Shown piece after piece: positions 8,136-20,803 of a stretch of 64,000 bases of DNA. Position 1 is the first letter of the stretch; each line of letters begins with the position of its first letter. Origin of the DNA: Capsicum annuum (Eukaryota > Streptophyta > Magnoliopsida > Solanales > Solanaceae); the NCBI RefSeq assembly GCF_002878395.1, contig NC_061116.1, positions 117,949,125-118,013,124 on the forward strand, written 5' to 3'. A program made the translations under genes and the position numbers. The notes under the pieces were generated by a model, which saw only the letters and a program-made list of their open reading frames with translations, searched no databases and had not been told where the DNA came from.

Positions 8136-11050
8136 TCCTCTCCATCTTGAGAAGAATTTGACCTCAAATTCATTATTTGGTCATCCTCAACCGCATCCAC
8201 CAGAGAAACATCACACACGTTGAAAGTGTTGTGCACTTGGTATTCCGGGGGAAGGTCAATCTTGTAGGCATTATTATTGATTCTTTCAAGTACTTGGAAT
8301 GGACCATTACCCCTTGGCATCAATTTGGTCTTCCTTTGAGATGGAAACCAATCCTTTATAAGGTGCGCCCACACCTAATCTCCCGGTTCAAGAATGAGTT
8401 TCTTTCTTCCTTTATTTGCCCGCTTTTCAATCTCTTAATTTTTCTTCCCAAGTCGAAGCAGTACCTTCTCATGCAACTTTTTCATAAAATCTGCCCGCTT
8501 TCTTCCATCTATGCTAATCATAAGGTCACTTGGAAAAGGATTTAAATCCAAAGGGGTAAGGGGGTTGAATCCATATACACACTCAAAGGGAGTTATTTCC
8601 ATCCTTGAGTGTATGACACGATTATAGGCATACTCAATCAATTGTAGGTGTTCCTCTCAAGAAGTCAATTTTCCCTTAATCATGGAACGTAGTATAGCAC
8701 CCAAAGTCCTATTTACTACTTCTGTTTGTCCATCGGTTTGTGGGTGGCAAGAAGTGGAGAATAATAACTTGGTACCAATCCTACCCCCACATGGACTTCC
8801 AAAAGTGACTTCGGAACTTAAGAGTCCCTATCACTCACAATGGTCCTTGGAACACCATGCAACTTGACAACATTATCAACAAACAAAGAGGCCACACTAG
8901 GTGCATTATCACATTTATAACATGGAATAAAGTGTGCCATCTTAGAAAATCGATCAACCACAACAAAGATACTATCCCGACCTCGTCTTGTCCTTGGCAA
9001 CCCTAATACAAAATCCATAGATATATAAATCCAAGAACGTAAAGGGGTGGGTATCGGGGTGTACAACCCATGAGGTTGGAGCTGAGATTTGGCTCCTTTG
9101 CAATCTACACATTGGCCATAAATCCTAGGTACATCCTTGTGTATTTTTGGCCAATAGAATTGCTCCTCTAATATTCCGAGGGTCTTTTTGAACCCTAAGT
9201 GACCCATTAGATCTCAATTGTGTGCTTCCCTCACAAATAACTCTATCTAAAAGCTAGAGGGTACACACAATTGCCTACCTTTAAACAAGTAACCATCAAA
9301 CTTGGCGTAGGGATTTGAACCCCTAGCCGAATCCCACTTATCCCTACCCTATTCTTCGCATTCCCTATAGATGGAGCAAAGTGAGGGTCCTCGGGATACA
9401 ATTCCTTTAAGATTTCAAAACCCATCAATGTTGAAGACAAAGTAGACACAAGAACATGTTTTTGAGACAAAGTATCTGTAACCACATTGTCCTTACCCTT
9501 TTTGTAATGAATAACATAAGGGAAAGTTTCAAGAAACTCAGTCCACTTGGCATGCCATTTGTTAAGCTTATCTTGTGCCCGAAGATGTTTCAAGGACTCA
9601 TGGTCCATTAGGATCACGAATTCTTTTGGACATAAATAATGTTTCCAAGTACCCAAGGCTCTAATCAAGGCATACAACTCTTAATCGTACGTAGAGTAGT
9701 TTAGAGTTGCTCCTTTGAGCTTTTCGTTAAAGTAGGCAATAGGGTTCAATTCTTGCATTAAAACCGTGCCTATTCCAACTTTGCTAGCATCACATTCAAC
9801 CTCAAATGTCTTGTCAAAATTCAACAATTGTAACAAAGGGGCCGAGATGAGCATAGTTTTCAAGTCCTTGAAGTCCCTAGATTTTCATCTCCCCACTTGA
9901 AAGGCCGATCCTTTTTAATCACTTTGGTCAAGGGGGAGACAATGGTGCTAAATTCTTTGACAAAACGTCTATAAAAACTAGCCAACCTGTGGAAGCTACT
10001 CACTTCACCTACGGTTTTGGGAGTTGGCCAATTTTTGATAGCGTCAATCTTAGATTCATCCACTTCAACCCCTCTTGAGCTCACCACAAAACTGAGAAAT
10101 ACAACTTTTTGGACACCAAAATAACACTTTTCTAAATTAGCATATAACTTCTTCTTTCGTAGGACATCAAACATACATTGTAAATGTTTTACATGCTCAT
10201 CTAAGGACCTACTATACACCAATACATTATCAAAGTAGACAACAACAAACTTTCTGATAAAAGGCTTCATCACATGATTCATTAGCCTCATGAAAGTACT
10301 TGGAGAATTTGTTAGGCCGAATAGCATAACCATCCATTCATAGAGACCGAATATGGTCTTGAAGGCGGTCTTCCATTCATCACCCCATTGCATACAGATT
10401 TGGTGATAGCCACTCCTCAAATCAATTTTAGAAAACAAACACGAACCACTCAATTTATCAAGCATATCATCTAGCCTAGGAATAGGGTGATGATATTTTA
10501 CTGTTATCTTATTAATGGCTCGACAATGAACGCACATTTGCCAAGTCCTATCTTTCTTGGGAAATAGTAGCACCAAGACCGCGCAAGGTCTCATACTCTC
10601 CTTGATATACCCTTTGTTGAGGAGTTCCTTAAATTGGCATTGGAATTCCTTAGTATTTGTCGAGTTGCTCCTATAAGCTGGTTTGTTGGGTAATTGTGAA
10701 CCCAACACAAAATCTATTTGGTGCCCAATTCCCCGAAACGGGGGTATCCCTTGTGGAATTTCTTTGGGAAAAACATCTTCATAATCCTGCAACACATAAG
10801 AAATCAAAGAAGAAATAGAAAAATTAGTGGGGTTAGTGTTAAAACAATGTGCCAAAAGAAGCATGGGTGTGTCCTTATCATGATCCATGAAGAGATCCTT
10901 CTTTCTAACCAACATCACCATATTTTATTTTCCATTTGATGTTGAGGCATACCTGGATATCCACACTACCCTACCTATAGGTTCCCCCTCTTTTTCTTTA
11001 TTTTTGGATTTCTTCCCCCTTTTTTTCAATTCTCTCATCCTTTGATGCAG
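8136..11050 (-). pseudogene. CRM-like Ty3/gypsy polyprotein A: RT, RNase H, integrase
   Basis: From 10921 downward the RT has [26 protein letters not shown] and YFDNVLVYS; the usual YxDD is YxDN, so the second catalytic Asp is lost. RNase H follows ([39 protein letters not shown]), with a TAA in place of a Gln codon near 9680. The integrase shows [58 protein letters not shown] and [15 protein letters not shown] (9207-8818), then FAYNR-type AYNRVIHS and FECVYGFNPLTPLDL (8641-8435). The C-terminal tail is [18 protein letters not shown] then [12 protein letters not shown], running into the LTR. The tail and the MDFVLGLPR style indicate the CRM lineage. Several frameshifts make it non-functional. 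CRM elements favour centromeric regions, but one decayed copy says little about location. Confidence 0.85.
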
Positions 11051-13081
11051 CTCGTTCAATTGTGAAGGTAAAAGTAGATGAAGTGTGACCTTTTGACCAT
11101 CCTTCTCAAGTGTATATCGATTAGACCTCCCATCATGTTTGGTAGACTATCATATTCCCAAGGTCTACCTAACAACAAGTAACACACTTGAATTGATATT
11201 ACGTCACAAAGCACTTCGTCGTGGTAGTTTCCTACCTTAAACCGTATCATGCATTTCCTCGTGACTTTTAATTCATAATATTCATTTAATTATTGCAACT
11301 TGTAAGGGCTATTATGAATTGTAGCTGGCAATTTCAATAAGTTCACCATAGCAACACTAACAACATTTGCACAACTACCACAATCTATCACCAAAGTGAA
11401 TACACTTTCCTTCACAAGACATTTAGTATGGAATAGATTCTCCCATTGGCTTGGATCATCTATCACCTTAATAATCATGGAATGCCTCACTACAAAGTTT
11501 AGAACCATGCACTCCCCTTCTTGTGGATAAGCATCCTCACAATCATCATCATCATCATATGGCTCATTTTTGGGTTTCTTTCCATCTTGAGGCTTGGCCT
11601 CATTCTCTTCTTTTTGAAAACCCACTTCCTCACCAAGGTAATACAATCTCCCTTTACTTGGGATCACATTGTGTTAGTTTAAACATTCATTGGCTTTATG
11701 TCCCCAACCTTGGCACTTGAAACATTGGAACCCTTTAGGATTAGGATACTTGTGAGCTTCTTGTCGAGGAGGAAATTTGTGGACTATTTTTGGCTCAGGC
11801 AGCCTCGTAGTGGCGGGTTGGTCCTTGTTTCTGGGCTAAACCAAAGATGGTTGAACCATATATTTGCTCCTTGGCCAAACCGAGGTTGATGGTCCCTTTG
11901 CCTTGAATGACGACCTCTCTTTAAGCTCTCTTTCCATCTTAAAAGCTGCTTGGAAAATTCCTTCAATGGTATCAAACTTGTCAAGCATCAAATGAGTGGA
12001 GATCTCTTTGTTCAACCTACACTTGAACTGAATGATGTCATGGCCAATTTGATCTCCACAATGATCAAGCTTCAACATGAGTTATTGAAACTCATCATAA
12101 TATGCCATTACACTTTGATTCCCTTGTCACAAATTGTACAACCTAGCAAGTAACTCATGATGACAACTTTCGGGAAGATACCATTGCCTTATTAGATACC
12201 TCAACCAAAACCATAGTGGTGGTTGTCCATCAATCAACTCATTACTAAACCATTTGACATATTCCCACCATGTGTTAGCATAGCCTTTAAAGTGATCTAT
12301 GGCATAACAACTCTTCTTCTCCTTCGATATATCATTCACTTAAAACACTTTATCACACGCCGAATCCCAAGAAAGATACACCTCGGGGTCACTTTTATCC
12401 TTAAATATAGGTAGGCTTAATTTGATGGTATTGATGCCTAAGTCTCTCTCTTGATGTCGGTTTCTCCTTTCTCCATACCCTCGGTATCTTTTTGGATCCA
12501 CATGTCCTTCCCTCATCTCCTCTTTCCTCATGTAAGCATCATCAAAGACTCCATACCCTTCATAATAATCTCTACCATATTTCTCAAAGTGGACTGGACG
12601 GTTTTGGACATTTAGGACTTGATTTGGAGGAAGTGGATTTTGTGGAGGTGGTGGTCTTTGGTTTAGTGGAGCTTGGAAGGGAGGGTTCGGATTTTGTTGA
12701 GGTATTTAACGTCCGACTCCTTTTTACGGAACTTGAGGAGTTTGGAAATAGGTTGGTCTATTGGAGTCTTGGTTTCGGGGGTTGTGAGTGGTTTGGCTTG
12801 CGGCATTTAGTTGAGATAGTGATAAATTTGGCAATTGTGGCCATGTTTCAGGAGTAACGGTGGCGGATGAATTTCTATCATGTCCACTTGACGAAAAATG
12901 TCGAGGAGTAAAAGGACGAGAGTTCCTTTGACTCTCCACTTGTTCTAACCTCCCACTAATAGTCGTCACTTCTCCTCTTATGGCTCCCACTTTCGTACTC
13001 AACCTTTTGAAGAGCTCGGGTCATAGCCTCAAGAGTGACCCTCATATTCTCCATTTCATTAGAATCCACGATTCGAGACAT
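11051..13081 (-). pseudogene. CRM-like element A: gag and protease region
   Basis: Gag starts at ATG 13081 (MSRIVDSNEMENMRVTLEAM). Pieces follow in several frames: VESQRNSRPFTPRHF; RYRGYGERRNRHQERDLGI; INTIKLSLPIFKDKSDPEVY, the conserved gag core; YANTWWEYVKWFSNEL; LPESCHHELLARLYNL; and a zinc knuckle CFKCQGWGHKANEC near 11700. A TAA follows the knuckle. The protease part holds SVFTLVIDCGSCANVVSVAM near 11380 (usual DGGSC-like active site) and the HDEVLCDVISIQVCYLLLGR region (11250-11056). The order gag-knuckle-protease and the match to element B at 14791-16840 secure the call. Confidence 0.8.
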
Positions 13082-13109
13082 GGTTCCCTTTATTATCAAG
13101 GTATCACCT

Positions 13110-14412
13110 ACACAAGCAACAAATAAGTTAGTTTAAAACCTCTCTTCACTCACACACTCTCGGATCACTCATATTTGAGCTCTACAAGTGTTGTAGATTG
13201 GATAGTAACCCAAGAATCCTTAAGGTTTGAGTATTCTCTTGTTTGGAGTGGATTCTTGTTTGAAACTCAAAGAATTCCTATCAGAATAGAGTCAAGGAGT
13301 TACAACGTGTTCAAACAACAAAAGCATACAAACAAACGATGACACGAATACAAGGCTTCAAAGGACTAATTGACAACCTAGCAGGAATGTACTAACTTGC
13401 TAATTAGTTTTTGAGTTAATTAGAAGAAACTAAGAATCAATAATTAGAAACTAAAATATCCAAATTGAGCTTAATTAATGATGTGAACAGTGATTAAGGT
13501 GATGTGGCAGCATGGTATTGGTCACGGGTCCATACATTTTGTTTAACAACTTAAAGCCTTAATCTTCACAATTTTGTAATGGATGACTTTGGTTTTGGAG
13601 GGCAAGGAAAGTCTTGTAACTTTTCAACTTTTTCCAACTCAAAAAGATGAGGCTTGACTTTACTAGTTCCACAAGACAAGGCTCCTAGTATTAAGGAAAA
13701 GTGGTTGTTAAGTCAAGGAAGTGATGTTGGCAAGTCTTCTCACAAACAACTTTACAACCTTGTCTTGCAACCTTTTTAGATCATTTTTAGACTTTATAGT
13801 GGTTAAGATAAGAGATGAGGATAAGATCAAGATGAGCACCACAACAATACTTAAATAACACAACCATAATTCACCAACAACAACCCACTTTAAATTCAAG
13901 CAACAACATACAAACTATAACAAGATACAAGATAGATAGTTAGACAATTTATAGGTATTAAAAACCTAAGATCCTATTCCACTCTCGGACCCTTAACACC
14001 ATACACTATGAACACCTAACTCCAACATTGACACAAGAGGTACTTTACCTCCTCTAAAAACCAACGTCTTAAGCCAATAATGCAAACACAAGTGAATCTT
14101 CACTTGCCTATCCCTAGTTTTAGTTGGAGTCACTCTTAAGACTTAGAGAGAACTTTGGAGTATCACAATATTACAAGTCTTAACAATAATGAACTACGTG
14201 AATGAAAATCCTAAGTTGTTCTATTTATATTACATCACAAAATAAAAGGTGAAAAGATAAAACTGCCTTTTGATGACCCAATGACATTAGGCGCCTATGT
14301 AGTGCATATCATAGGCAGCCTTGGAGCTTCTTTTACACTTAGACGTGTGCATTTATTTGGTTGCATTCAACATGCTCAAAAAATATCCATCTATGAGTTC
14401 ATACTTGTATCA
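13110..14412 (-). mobile_element. Middle LTR-like block shared by CRM-like elements A and B
   Basis: The plus-strand end is TACTTGTATCA at 14412, followed directly by the same pol-tail sequence that flanks the left LTR (TCCTCTCCATCTTGAGAGGA). The block matches the one ending at 18791 over most of its length, for example CTAACTCCAACATTGACACA against CTAACTCCTGCGTTGACACA, GACACAAGAGG and CACTTAGACGTGTGCA. The inner (gag-side) edge is uncertain because homology continues into the leader. It therefore serves as 5' LTR for the A body and 3' LTR for the B body. Confidence 0.6.
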
Positions 14413-16840
14413 TCCTCTCCATCTTGAGAGGAGTTTGACCTCAAACTCATGGCTTAATCAACCCTACGGCTTTTCCATAAAATCATCTCCTCATTCTTAG
14501 TCTCGAAGCTTAGATTCTTAGTCATGGGCTCCTTGAGATCATCAAATGCCTTTTGGTGAGTAATCTACCCGGTATTCCCTTTAGGAAGTTCATGATCATG
14601 TACCTGCACTCAAGAAAAGGCGGTGCTAGGTAAAATACTAGTACCTACATTAATGAGAAGTAAAGGCTCCCCTAGGGTAAGTACCAAAAGTGAGGAGCCC
14701 TTGTCCCTATTATCCTTGGTTCCCTTTCCTTCTCCTCTACTCCCACTCTCGATCTTCCCCTTTATCTCCTTTTTTTTTTCTCCAACTCTCTCACTTGTTG
14801 ATTAGCTTCGGCCACTTGCATCGGTGAGAGAGGATAGAATGTATACCATTGGCCATGGTGCTCCAAAGTGTAGCTATTAGTTCATCCATTATGCTAGCTA
14901 TATCGTATTGACATGGTTTTCCCAACAATAGGTGGCACACTTGCATAGAAATAACATCACACAACACTTCGTCAAAGTAGTTGCCTACCTTGAACCATAT
15001 CACCATTTGTCGGTTTACCTTTAGCTCCCCATATTCATTCAACCATTGAAGGTTGTATGGGCTGGAATGACGGGTAGTGTATATCCTGAATACATCATCT
15101 AAGGTACTACTAGCAATACTGGTACAACTACCTCTATCAGCAATCATAGAGCACACAACTCCCTTAATAAGGAATTTGGTTTTATAAAGGTTTTCCTTTA
15201 TTAGAAGGAACTAAAACCTTATTAATCATTGCCTTCCTCACTACAAAATATAACACTTCAAGTTCACCATCACATGGCTAAGTATCTTTCTTCTCACCCT
15301 CCTTAGGCCCCTCGAGTTCTACCCTCTCTCCATCTGAGATTGTTCATCAATCTCCTTCAGTTTAAGTCTAACATCCTCCCCAAGAAAGTACAATTTCTCC
15401 TCCCTTAGAATCACATTCCTCCTATTCGGACACTCACTATCCTTGTGTCCCCAACCTTGGCATTTAAAATATTAATATCCCTTAGAATTAGGAAAGAAAA
15501 GTAGTTTACCTTTATTTCTCGAAGGGTGCCTTTGGTGAGCCTTGTTCTTGGCTTGGGCAGCCTTGATCTTTGGTTGTTCCACATTGGATGAGTTATTTTT
15601 GTCCTTTTACCAACCCAAGGGTGATTGCCCTTTAAACTTGTGCCCCGGTTTCTCCCATAACTCCCTTTTAACCTACAAGGCGGCTTGGAAGATGGTATCG
15701 AGGGTGTCAAACTTATGAAGCATCAACCATGAGGAAATATCCCTATTCAATCCCACTTTGAATCGAATGATATCATGACTCACTTTCTCCCTTCTATGAT
15801 CAAGTTTCATGATGAGTTGTTGGAACTCATCGTAGTAAGCCACGACGCTCTTATTCCCTTGCCTCAAGTTATACAATTTGGCAAGTAGTTCTTGATAGTA
15901 TCTTTCGGGTAGGTACCTTTGTCTCATGAGGTACTGTAACTAAAACCAAGGATAGGGTTGCCCCTTGACCAAATCATTGCCAAAATGCTTAACATATTCC
16001 CACCATATAGTCGCATAACCCTCAAAGTGAGCAATTGAGTAACAACTCTTCTCCTCGATACGATCATTCACTTGGAAGACCCTATCACATGCGGATTCCA
16101 ATGTAAGAAACTCTTCAGGATCACTCTCTCCCTTAAATATTGGAAGCCCCATTTTGATGGTATTTATCCTTACTTTATAATTTTGGTGCCGTTTGGTGGT
16201 TCTAATGACCAACTCTTTCTTCCTGGCCATGAATTTCCCTTGGATCGATATGCCTACCCCTTATCTCTTTCCCTATCATGTAAGTATCATCATACAAATT
16301 GTACCCCTCATATTGTTCCCTCCTTCCATATCCCTCTACATGGACGGGTCTATTTAGGTTAAATGGAGCTTATAGTGGCAGGATTAGATTTGGTGGATAC
16401 TGAGGTCTTTGGTTAAGTGGAGTTTGGGTTGGAGGGCTCAGGTTTTCAGGTGGAATTTGGGCTCCAAGTTCTTCTTGTTGGACTTGGTATAGTATAGGGT
16501 GGATTAGCCTCTTATGGTCTCGGCTTTGGGAATAAAGTGTGGGCTGGTTTGTGACATTGGATGGCTATCTCGGGGGATGGAATATTTGGTGCAAGGGCTC
16601 AGGGTTAATGGTAGGTGAAATGTTTTGAGGGGTAGAAGGTCGGCTTCTTTGGATTTCCACACGTTCTAATCTACCACCCATTGTCGATGTCTTACCCTTT
16701 ATAGATGCCATGTCCGAGTTTAAATTTTCAATACCCGTATTCACTCTAGCAATGTCATGGGACATGGCCTCAAGATGAGCCAATATAGTATTAATGGCAT
16801 TATTGTCCATTGTTTGAGCATTTGAAGCCTTGGGTTCCAT
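14413..16840 (-). pseudogene. CRM-like element B internal region: gag, protease, pol deleted
   Basis: Gag begins MEPKASNAQTMDNNAINTIL (ATG 16840). It continues through INTIKMGLPIFKGESDPEEF, YATIWWEYVKHFGNDLVKGQ and YLPERYYQELLAKLYNLRQG, then DEFQQLIMKLDHRREKVSHD and FKVGLNRDISSWLMLHKFDT. A protease fragment with IADRGSCTSIASSTLDDVF lies at 15156-14791. Between about 14790 and 14460 the sequence passes from the protease spacer to the last few codons of the pol tail ([13 protein letters not shown] at 14460-14413). RT, RNase H and integrase are therefore absent. Frameshifts and stops occur throughout. This is an internally deleted derivative that could only have moved with help from a full element. 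Confidence 0.75.
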
Positions 16841-16989
16841 TGAGGTTGTACCAAAGAATAATCCTTTAAGTTATGGTACAACAAGACACCAGACCAATTC
16901 ACAACATCACACACAACAATACAACACCAAACCTATAAAACAAAAGACACGTTAGTTCAAACAACCTCACTAGCCTCTCATACACGTTG

Positions 16990-18791
16990 TGGACTCTCAC
17001 TTGATGTCATAAATATTTGCACGTCGGCTTGTAACTCCTGGTGAGTTTAAGAGTAATTCTACTCCTTAGTCAGAATGGATTCTTTGTTTGATGACTCAAG
17101 GAAGTAATGTACGAACTTAAACCAAAAATTACTACGAGTTAAAACGACAAAAAAGCACAAAAGAAATGTAGACGCGAACAATGGATTTGAAGGACTAATT
17201 GACAACCTAGTAGGAATTTACTAGCTTATAATTAGCTATAGGATAAACTAATGAACCCAAGAATCAACAATTAGAAACTAGAAAATTCAAATTTGAGCTT
17301 AATATTGATGGTGAACAGTAACTATAATGATGTGGCAGCATGCTATTGGTCACAGTCCCACACACAAAATTTAGTGATCAACTTGAAGTTTTGTCTTTAC
17401 ACAATCTTAGAATGGATGACAATCAATATTGGAGGGAAACATAAGTCTTGCACTCTTTTTTTCAAATTCAACTCAAAATAGTGAGATTTGACTTGTACTA
17501 GTCCCACAAAATAAGTTCCTTGAAAGATGGAAAAGTTGTTGGAAAGTTGATGTCAAGTCTATATGAGTGATGTGATCAAGTCTTTTACCAACAAACTTTA
17601 CAACTTTATCTTACAACCTTTTGGATCTATTTCACACTTTATATTTGTTAAGATATGAGAAGAGGTGAAGAAAAATATGAACACAACAACTTTCAAGAAC
17701 ACTTCAACAACATGCCAACAACGTCCACTCCAATGTTCACAACAAGGGACACACACGGCCAACTCCAATGTTCACAACAACGTCAATATTACAAGCTCAA
17801 CTTTAGATCTAGACACCCTTTGTGTTAGTGAGAAAGAAACCAATGCAAGAAACACACTAGAAAAAAAAATATTACTACATCTAGACACACAAAACAAGTC
17901 TCAGCTAAGACAACAACAATACACTTTTCTCGGCCAAGAACTAAAAAACTTAAGAACACCCTTTTTTTTTTTGAATTATCTAACAAGCAAGCCCAAGATT
18001 GATCTTGTAGGAACAATATCAAGCCCTGATTTGATAACAAATGATACAAGATTTATAAATAACACACAAAACACACATCAAAATCAGTCCACAAGCCAAG
18101 GAAGCTGAGGACCTCAAATGATGACCCCTCTCGGATTCAAGAACAACAATAAGATTACAATGTAATGAAGTGTTTTAACACTTGATTTACGGAAAAAACC
18201 CAAAATATATTAGAAATAAGAGATTAATAACAAAAATATTACAACAACAAAGGTTCACGGGTTACACTAACAAGACAAGGAAATCGAAACTACAACAAGA
18301 TACAAGATAGATAGTGAGACAATTTGTGGGTATATTCTTAAAAACCCAAGAGCTTATTCCGCTCTTGGACCCTTAACACCACACACTACGAACACCTAAC
18401 TCCTGCGTTGACACAAGAGGGACTTTACCTCCTTTAAACACCAATATCTCAAGCCAACAATGCAAACACAAGTGAATCTTCACTTGCCAAGCCCTAGTTT
18501 CGGTTGGAGCCACTCTCAAGACTTAGAGAGAACTTTAGAGTGTTACAATATTACAAGTCTTAACAATAATGAACTATGTGAATGAAATCCTAAGTCGTTC
18601 TATTTATATTACATCACAAAATTAAAGGTGAAAAGACAAAAGTGCCCTTTAATGACCCAATGACATTAGGCACCTATGTAGTGCACATCATGGGCGGCCT
18701 TAGAGCTTTTTTTACACTTAGACGTATGCACTTTCTTGGTTGTGTTCAACATGCTCAAAAAATGTCCATCTACGAGGTCGTACTTGTATCA
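16990..18791 (-). mobile_element. Right LTR-like block (5' LTR side) of CRM-like element B
   Basis: Homologous to the middle block and ending at GTACTTGTATCA (18791), where copia sequence begins abruptly. Compared with the middle block it carries roughly 500 bp of extra CA/AAC-rich sequence (about 17690-18280). The 147-codon Thr/Asn-rich frame inside that insertion is not a gene by composition. The inner edge is approximate. Confidence 0.6.
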
Positions 18792-19925
18792 CAAGTGGCT
18801 ACTGCCATTGCTAGATATTCTAGTTTTGCACTAGATTGAGCAACCACACTTTATTTCTTACTCTTCCAGGACACCAAATTAGCTCCTAGTAAAACACAAT
18901 ATCCAGATGTAGAACGTCTATCACAAGGTGATCTTGCCCAATCAGTGTTTGTATATCCAATGATCTATGCATGACCTCGATCTTCAAAAAGTAGTTCTTT
19001 ACCTATAGTTGACTTAATATATCGCAAAATGCGAACAACTGCATCCCAATGACAATCACAAGGAGAATTCATAAATTGACTTACAATACTCACAGTATGG
19101 GAAATATCAGGTCTGGTCATTATGAGATAATTTAACTTACCAACTAGACATCTATATCTTACGGGATCATTAAGTGGCTCCCTCTGTCCTGGTAGGGGTT
19201 TAGTATTCGTATCCATAGGAGTGGCAATAGGTTTACATCCCATCATTCTTGTCTCCTTGAGAGTGTCTACGGTATACTTGCATTGTAAAATAACAATACA
19301 TGATCTGGATTGAGTAACGTCAATACCTAAAAAATACTTTAATTTGTCGAGGTCTTCAGTCTGGAAATACTGAAAAAGGTGTTACTTCAAACTAATGTTA
19401 CCATTTTGATCATTTCAGGTAATAACAATATCATCAACGTAAACCACCAAATAAATATATAGATTTGGGGTAGAATGTCGATAAAACACGATGTGATCTG
19501 CTTCACCACAAATCATGCCAAAATTCTGAATTACTGTGCTAAACTTTTAGAACCAGGGCTAAGGAGATTATTCAAGACCATATAGCAACTGACACACCAA
19601 ATTAGATTCCCCCGAGCAAAAACCAGGTGGTTTCTCCATACTTTCTCCTCAAGGTCACCATGGAGAAAAGCATTCTTAATATTCAACTGAAAAAGAGGCC
19701 AGTTCCAAACAACAACCATGGATAGGAAAAGACGAACAAATGCTATTTTAGCCAAAGTAGAGAAAGTATCTTTATAATAATTCCCAAATATCTGAGTGTA
19801 TCCCTGGTCAACAAGGCAAGCTTTAAGTCGATCAATTTGTTCGTCCTAACCAACTTTCACTGCATAATCCCAAAGGCAGCCAAGGGTTGATTTGCCTGAA
19901 GGAGGAGGAACTAGATCCCCAATTA
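18792..19925 (-). pseudogene. Ty1/copia pol fragment: RT and RNase H
   Basis: Read on the minus strand from 19925 there is WDYAVKVG, DQGYTQIFGNYYKDTF and AKIAFVRLFLSM, then LFQLNIKNAFLHGDLEEKVW (usual QLDVKNAFLHGxLEE), GVCQLLYGLE, and the catalytic VVYVDDIVIT near 19430. Next come GCKPIATPMDTNTK, YRCLVGKLNYLIMTRPDISH, MNSPCDCHWDAVVRILRYIK and GYTNTDWARSPCDRRSTSGY with SWKSKK. This is the standard copia RT to RNase H order. Stops and frameshifts are frequent. RNase H is cut off at 18792 by the right edge of the CRM-like LTR, so that element may have inserted here, but the other half of RNase H was not found on the far side. Confidence 0.85.
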
Positions 19926-19984
19926 CTAAATATTGTTACCAAAAATGAGAAGAGGAAAAGAAAGAGGTTAGACTCCTAATCTCA

Positions 19985-20545
19985 CATATAAAGTGCTACA
20001 ACACCCGGCTTTCTACTAACTTTCTATCTTAATTCTCAAACTCCAAACCTTACTATTTAGAGTCGTATCCTCAGTAAACTGGAGCTAAGTCAAATCTCAT
20101 CTAATCACCTTTACTAATTCTTACTCCCCCTACCTCTATCTATCTTAACTCTTAGCTACAACTAACTTCTCATACCTTCTAACTTGCGCATCCCCCTATC
20201 TTCTCTTCACATACCTGAACCACCATAACTTCACTTCTCTTATCTTGTTCATCATGGAGGCCTTTCCTACGTTGTCCTGAATAACTTGAATTCTTATCAT
20301 ATCTCTCCTAGTGTACCTACAAATCCAGCTAAGCCCTTATATCTGCTACCTTCATTTTTTAGATGTGGGCTTTCTTAACTGGCCCTGCACTCTACCTAGT
20401 ACAACAAAGTTGGTATAACCACTACTCTATAGGATTTACCTTTAAGCCTTGATGATACATTCTTATCGCAGAGTACCCTAGAGACGAGCATCCATTTCTA
20501 GTACCAAAATGAAATCTGTCCTCCGCAGAGACCTGGCTAGTTACA
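19985..20545 (-). pseudogene. LINE (non-LTR) reverse transcriptase C-terminal relic
   Basis: Minus-strand pieces in shifting frames read VLCDKNVSSRLKGKFYRVVV, TLLY, VKKAHI, KMKVADIRA, YTRRDMIRIQVIQDNVGKAS, REVKLWWFRYVKRR, DAQVRRYEKLVVA and LQFTEDTTLNSKVWSLRIK. These match, in order, the C-terminal part of plant LINE proteins as I know them (LKGKFYRxxxRP, HTRRDKIRN, LRWFGHVKRR, DAPVRR, LTEDMTLDRKVW). Internal stops are many. The endonuclease and RT core are not present; the element is 5'-truncated, which is normal for LINEs. Confidence 0.75.
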
Positions 20546-20579
20546 AACCAAGGAAAAAGGTCTACAAAACTAAACTACA

Positions 20580-20803
20580 TAATACCCCTACAAAAAATGT
20601 GATATTAAAAGCTAAATAAATTTTCTTAAAGCTCACTCAAGGCACACCATACCTTTATTAAACTAAACTAAAAAAAGAAAACATGAGAAAATGTGTATGA
20701 ATCAGGGAATATGACCACAATTTTGTTATTACTCTTGTATCCCAGTTTATGTGGCATAGTTCAAATTTCAAAAGTCAAACAATTTAATTATGACCATGAA
20801 TTC
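20580..20803. repeat. Duplicated flank (left copy) with half a Stowaway-like MITE
   Basis: This 220-bp block is repeated in direct orientation at 22215-22445, sharing CTCACTCAAGGCACACCATA, CACAATTTTGTTATTACTCT and TTTATGTGGCATAGTT. Bases 20732-20803 are the left half of the MITE that is complete at 22370-22533. The MITE stops exactly where the LTR element begins (20804). Confidence 0.7.

Noticed and set aside
12492..12857. 121-codon plus-strand frame
   Set aside because: Antisense to the gag of CRM-like element A, whose minus-strand pieces show family motifs.
17665..18108. 147-codon Thr/Asn/Gln-rich plus-strand frame
   Set aside because: It lies inside a CA-rich insertion in an LTR-like block and has the composition of low-complexity DNA, with no domain.
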